Source: Rhodoferax sp. UBA4127 (GTDB lineage Bacteria > Pseudomonadota > Gammaproteobacteria > Burkholderiales > Burkholderiaceae_C). From it: 7,914 nt of DNA. The notes beneath the pieces are model-generated. The model saw nothing but the letters and a program-made list of their open reading frames with translations, did no database searches and was not told where the DNA came from. Position numbers and translations under genes: made by a program. Position 1 is the stretch's first letter. Each line of letters starts with the position of its first letter. Of this stretch, positions 6,754-7,914 are shown piece by piece. The stretch lies in contig DFWT01000237.1 in assembly GCA_002381045.1 (NCBI GenBank), forward strand, positions 10,970-18,883, given 5' to 3'.

Positions 6754-7914
6754 TGGCCCGCCTCCGCTTTGCGGCCGCGCCATGGCGTGATATTGCCATG
6801 GCTAACCACCGCACCGGGTTGGGCACCGGTTAGGGCGGCCACATGCATCACAAACCAACGCTCTTCGGTGTCGGAGTGGCAGGGGTATTCAAGAGTGAAG
6901 TGGTTGCGCCGACCCTCCAACACCTCGCGCACACCGCGCTGAGCGGTCACCGCCGTCGGGTCGTCTGGCGGCTCATGGATGTCTTTGCAGACCTCCAGGT
7001 AATTCACGCCCGGGCCGGACCGTGCCAGGAATGGGTCGCCATTGTTTTTGGCAAAGGCGCGCCAGGCGGCATTGACCTGGGTGATCACCCCCGCGCTGTT
7101 CAACACCGCGATGTGCTCGGACAAGGCATCCAAAATGCCCTGCAAGCGTGACACCTCGTGCAAGGCCGTTACATCCATGAAGGTAATCACTGCACCCTTG
7201 ACGTTGCTGGACGGCACGCTGTAGGGAAGAATGCGCACAAAGTAGTGCAGGCCATTGATGCCGCGAATCTCCTTTTCGGCGCGGTTGCCGTCTTTCAGGG
7301 TGCGGCTCAGGTCGGCAATCAATTCGGGGTAAAGCAGGGTGTGGGCCAGGTCGTCCAGTGGGCGGCCAATGTCGGTATCGCGCATGCGAAAGATTTGCGT
7401 GGCATCCGGGCTGAAGCGGGTCAGGTGCATGCGCTCATCGACAAACACGGTGCCTGCTGACACAGCTTCTGCCATGTTGTCCAAGTCGGCATTGAGCCGG
7501 TTCAGGATGTCGATCTTTTCCTGGTACTCGGCGTTCACCGTGTTGAGCTCTTCATTGACCGACTGCAACTCCTCGTTGGAGCTTTGCAACTCCTCGTTGG
7601 AGCTCATCAACTCCTCGTTGGTGGACTGCAGTTCCTCATTGGAGGTTTCCAGTTCTTCGACTGTGGCTTGCAAACTCTCGCGGGTGGCCGTGAGCTCACG
7701 CTCCAACAGTTCCATGCGCTCAACCGTTTCTGAATCCACGTCAATGGCTGTCAGGGCTTCGGAACTGGCCGGTGCGTTCAACTGCTCGAAGGCCAGCAGG
7801 GTGAGTCGCTCGCCATCGGATTCATCTACCGGCCAGGCGCTCAATCGCAGGTACTCTTGGCTGCCATCGTGGTTGGTGAACCGCAGCCGGTCTGAACTCA
7901 CGCTGACCTTTTCT
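6750..7914 (-). CDS. Probable CheB/CheR-PAS fusion protein, C-terminal part (coiled coil and two PAS domains), 5' cut by window
   Basis: 387 residues are visible and the frame is open to the window edge; GTG 7901 is only an internal valine codon. The first ~45 residues (RFTNHDGSQEYLRLSAWPV...LTLLAFE) resemble the segment after the CheR methyltransferase in CheB-CheR-PAS fusions. Residues about 64-147 form a long coiled coil with repeated NEEL heptads, a signature of this family. A PAS domain of the PAS_10 type follows (about 145-250: AGTVFVDERMHLTRFSPDATQIFRM...GAVITFMDVTALHE). A second PAS (about 255-375) has NYLEVC, FTLEYPCHSDTEERWF and VVSHGNIT. The protein ends 14 residues after that, with no kinase or GGDEF domain of its own. 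CheB and CheR domains would lie beyond 7914, so their presence is inferred. Likely role: sensory or chemotaxis-type signalling upstream of the coupled c-di-GMP enzyme. Confidence 0.78.
   Translation of the reverse strand, partial: EKVSVSSDRLRFTNHDGSQEYLRLSAWPVDESDGERLTLLAFEQLNAPASSEALTAIDVDSETVERMELLERELTATRESLQATVEELETSNEELQSTNEELMSSNEELQSSNEELQSVNEELNTVNAEYQEKIDILNRLNADLDNMAEAVSAGTVFVDERMHLTRFSPDATQIFRMRDTDIGRPLDDLAHTLLYPELIADLSRTLKDGNRAEKEIRGINGLHYFVRILPYSVPSSNVKGAVITFMDVTALHEVSRLQGILDALSEHIAVLNSAGVITQVNAAWRAFAKNNGDPFLARSGPGVNYLEVCKDIHEPPDDPTAVTAQRGVREVLEGRRNHFTLEYPCHSDTEERWFVMHVAALTGAQPGAVVSHGNITPWRGRKAEAGQ
6761..6765 (-). promoter_or_regulatory. Ribosome binding site deciding the GTG start at 6753
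   Basis: GGAGG on the minus strand sits 7 bases upstream of GTG 6753, inside the last codons of the upstream gene. No comparable site precedes the longer ATG start at 6783. With the gTGa overlap (6753-6750) this points to translational coupling of the two genes. Confidence 0.7.
7545..7670 (-). repeat. Six tandem 21-base units encoding NEEL heptads
   Basis: Units begin at 7545, 7566, 7587, 7608, 7629 and 7650. The units at 7566 and 7587 share their first 18 bases; the outer ones are more diverged. Each encodes seven residues of the pattern (S/T/V)NEEL(Q/M/N)(S/T), giving a regular heptad coiled coil. The repeat is part of the CheB/CheR-PAS reading frame and keeps it open, so it is protein structure rather than a mobile or regulatory repeat. 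Confidence 0.8.

Noticed and set aside
6754..6783. ATG at 6783 as start of the right GGDEF/EAL gene
   Set aside because: No Shine-Dalgarno precedes it, it would overlap the upstream gene by 34 bases, and the extra ten residues have no counterpart in the paralogue.
6750..6800. Possible frameshift joining the CheB/CheR-PAS protein and the GGDEF/EAL protein into one gene
   Set aside because: The GGDEF/EAL frame has a TAG seven codons before ATG 6783, and a proper gTGa start with GGAGG exists, so two separate genes are the simpler reading.

Overview
The window looks like a chromosomal segment of a betaproteobacterium, most likely Burkholderiales (Comamonadaceae-like). This rests on the style of the GlnE C-terminus, the class II cytochrome c, and the betaproteobacterial look of the PAS/GGDEF/EAL proteins; it is inference, with no search behind it. 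No RNA genes, CRISPR arrays or insertion sequences were seen.

Left part (1-1204, + strand): the 3' end of glnE (glutamine synthetase adenylyltransferase) is followed, only 7 bases after its stop codon, by a small cytochrome c'-type gene with a lipoprotein-like signal peptide. The two probably share a transcript. They converge with everything to their right, with about 27 bases between the opposing stop codons.

Right part (1232-7914, - strand): this is a cyclic-di-GMP signalling cluster read from right to left. It opens with the C-terminal part of what is probably a CheB/CheR-PAS fusion protein, cut by the window edge, which carries a striking NEEL heptad coiled coil and two PAS domains. Its TGA stop overlaps the GTG start of a PAS-PAS-PAS-GGDEF-EAL protein (gTGa, with a clear GGAGG ribosome binding site), so the two are probably translationally coupled. 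A 248-base gap follows, with a candidate promoter. Then comes a second copy of the same PAS-PAS-PAS-GGDEF-EAL gene. The two copies have the same reading-frame length (2637 bases each with the chosen starts) and align almost without gaps, so they are tandem paralogues. They are too diverged in DNA sequence to be a recent duplication.

The most notable point is that the second (left-hand) copy carries an in-frame TAA at 3224-3226, inside its second PAS domain. The frame reads on intact on both sides, and the GGDEF, RxxD and EAL motifs downstream are all preserved. This is a recent nonsense mutation, a sequencing error, or a real split of input and output halves.

As a unit, the right-hand cluster would sense a signal through several PAS domains and change c-di-GMP level by synthesis (GGDEF) and/or breakdown (EAL). 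The CheB/CheR-PAS protein encoded just upstream may act in the same pathway.
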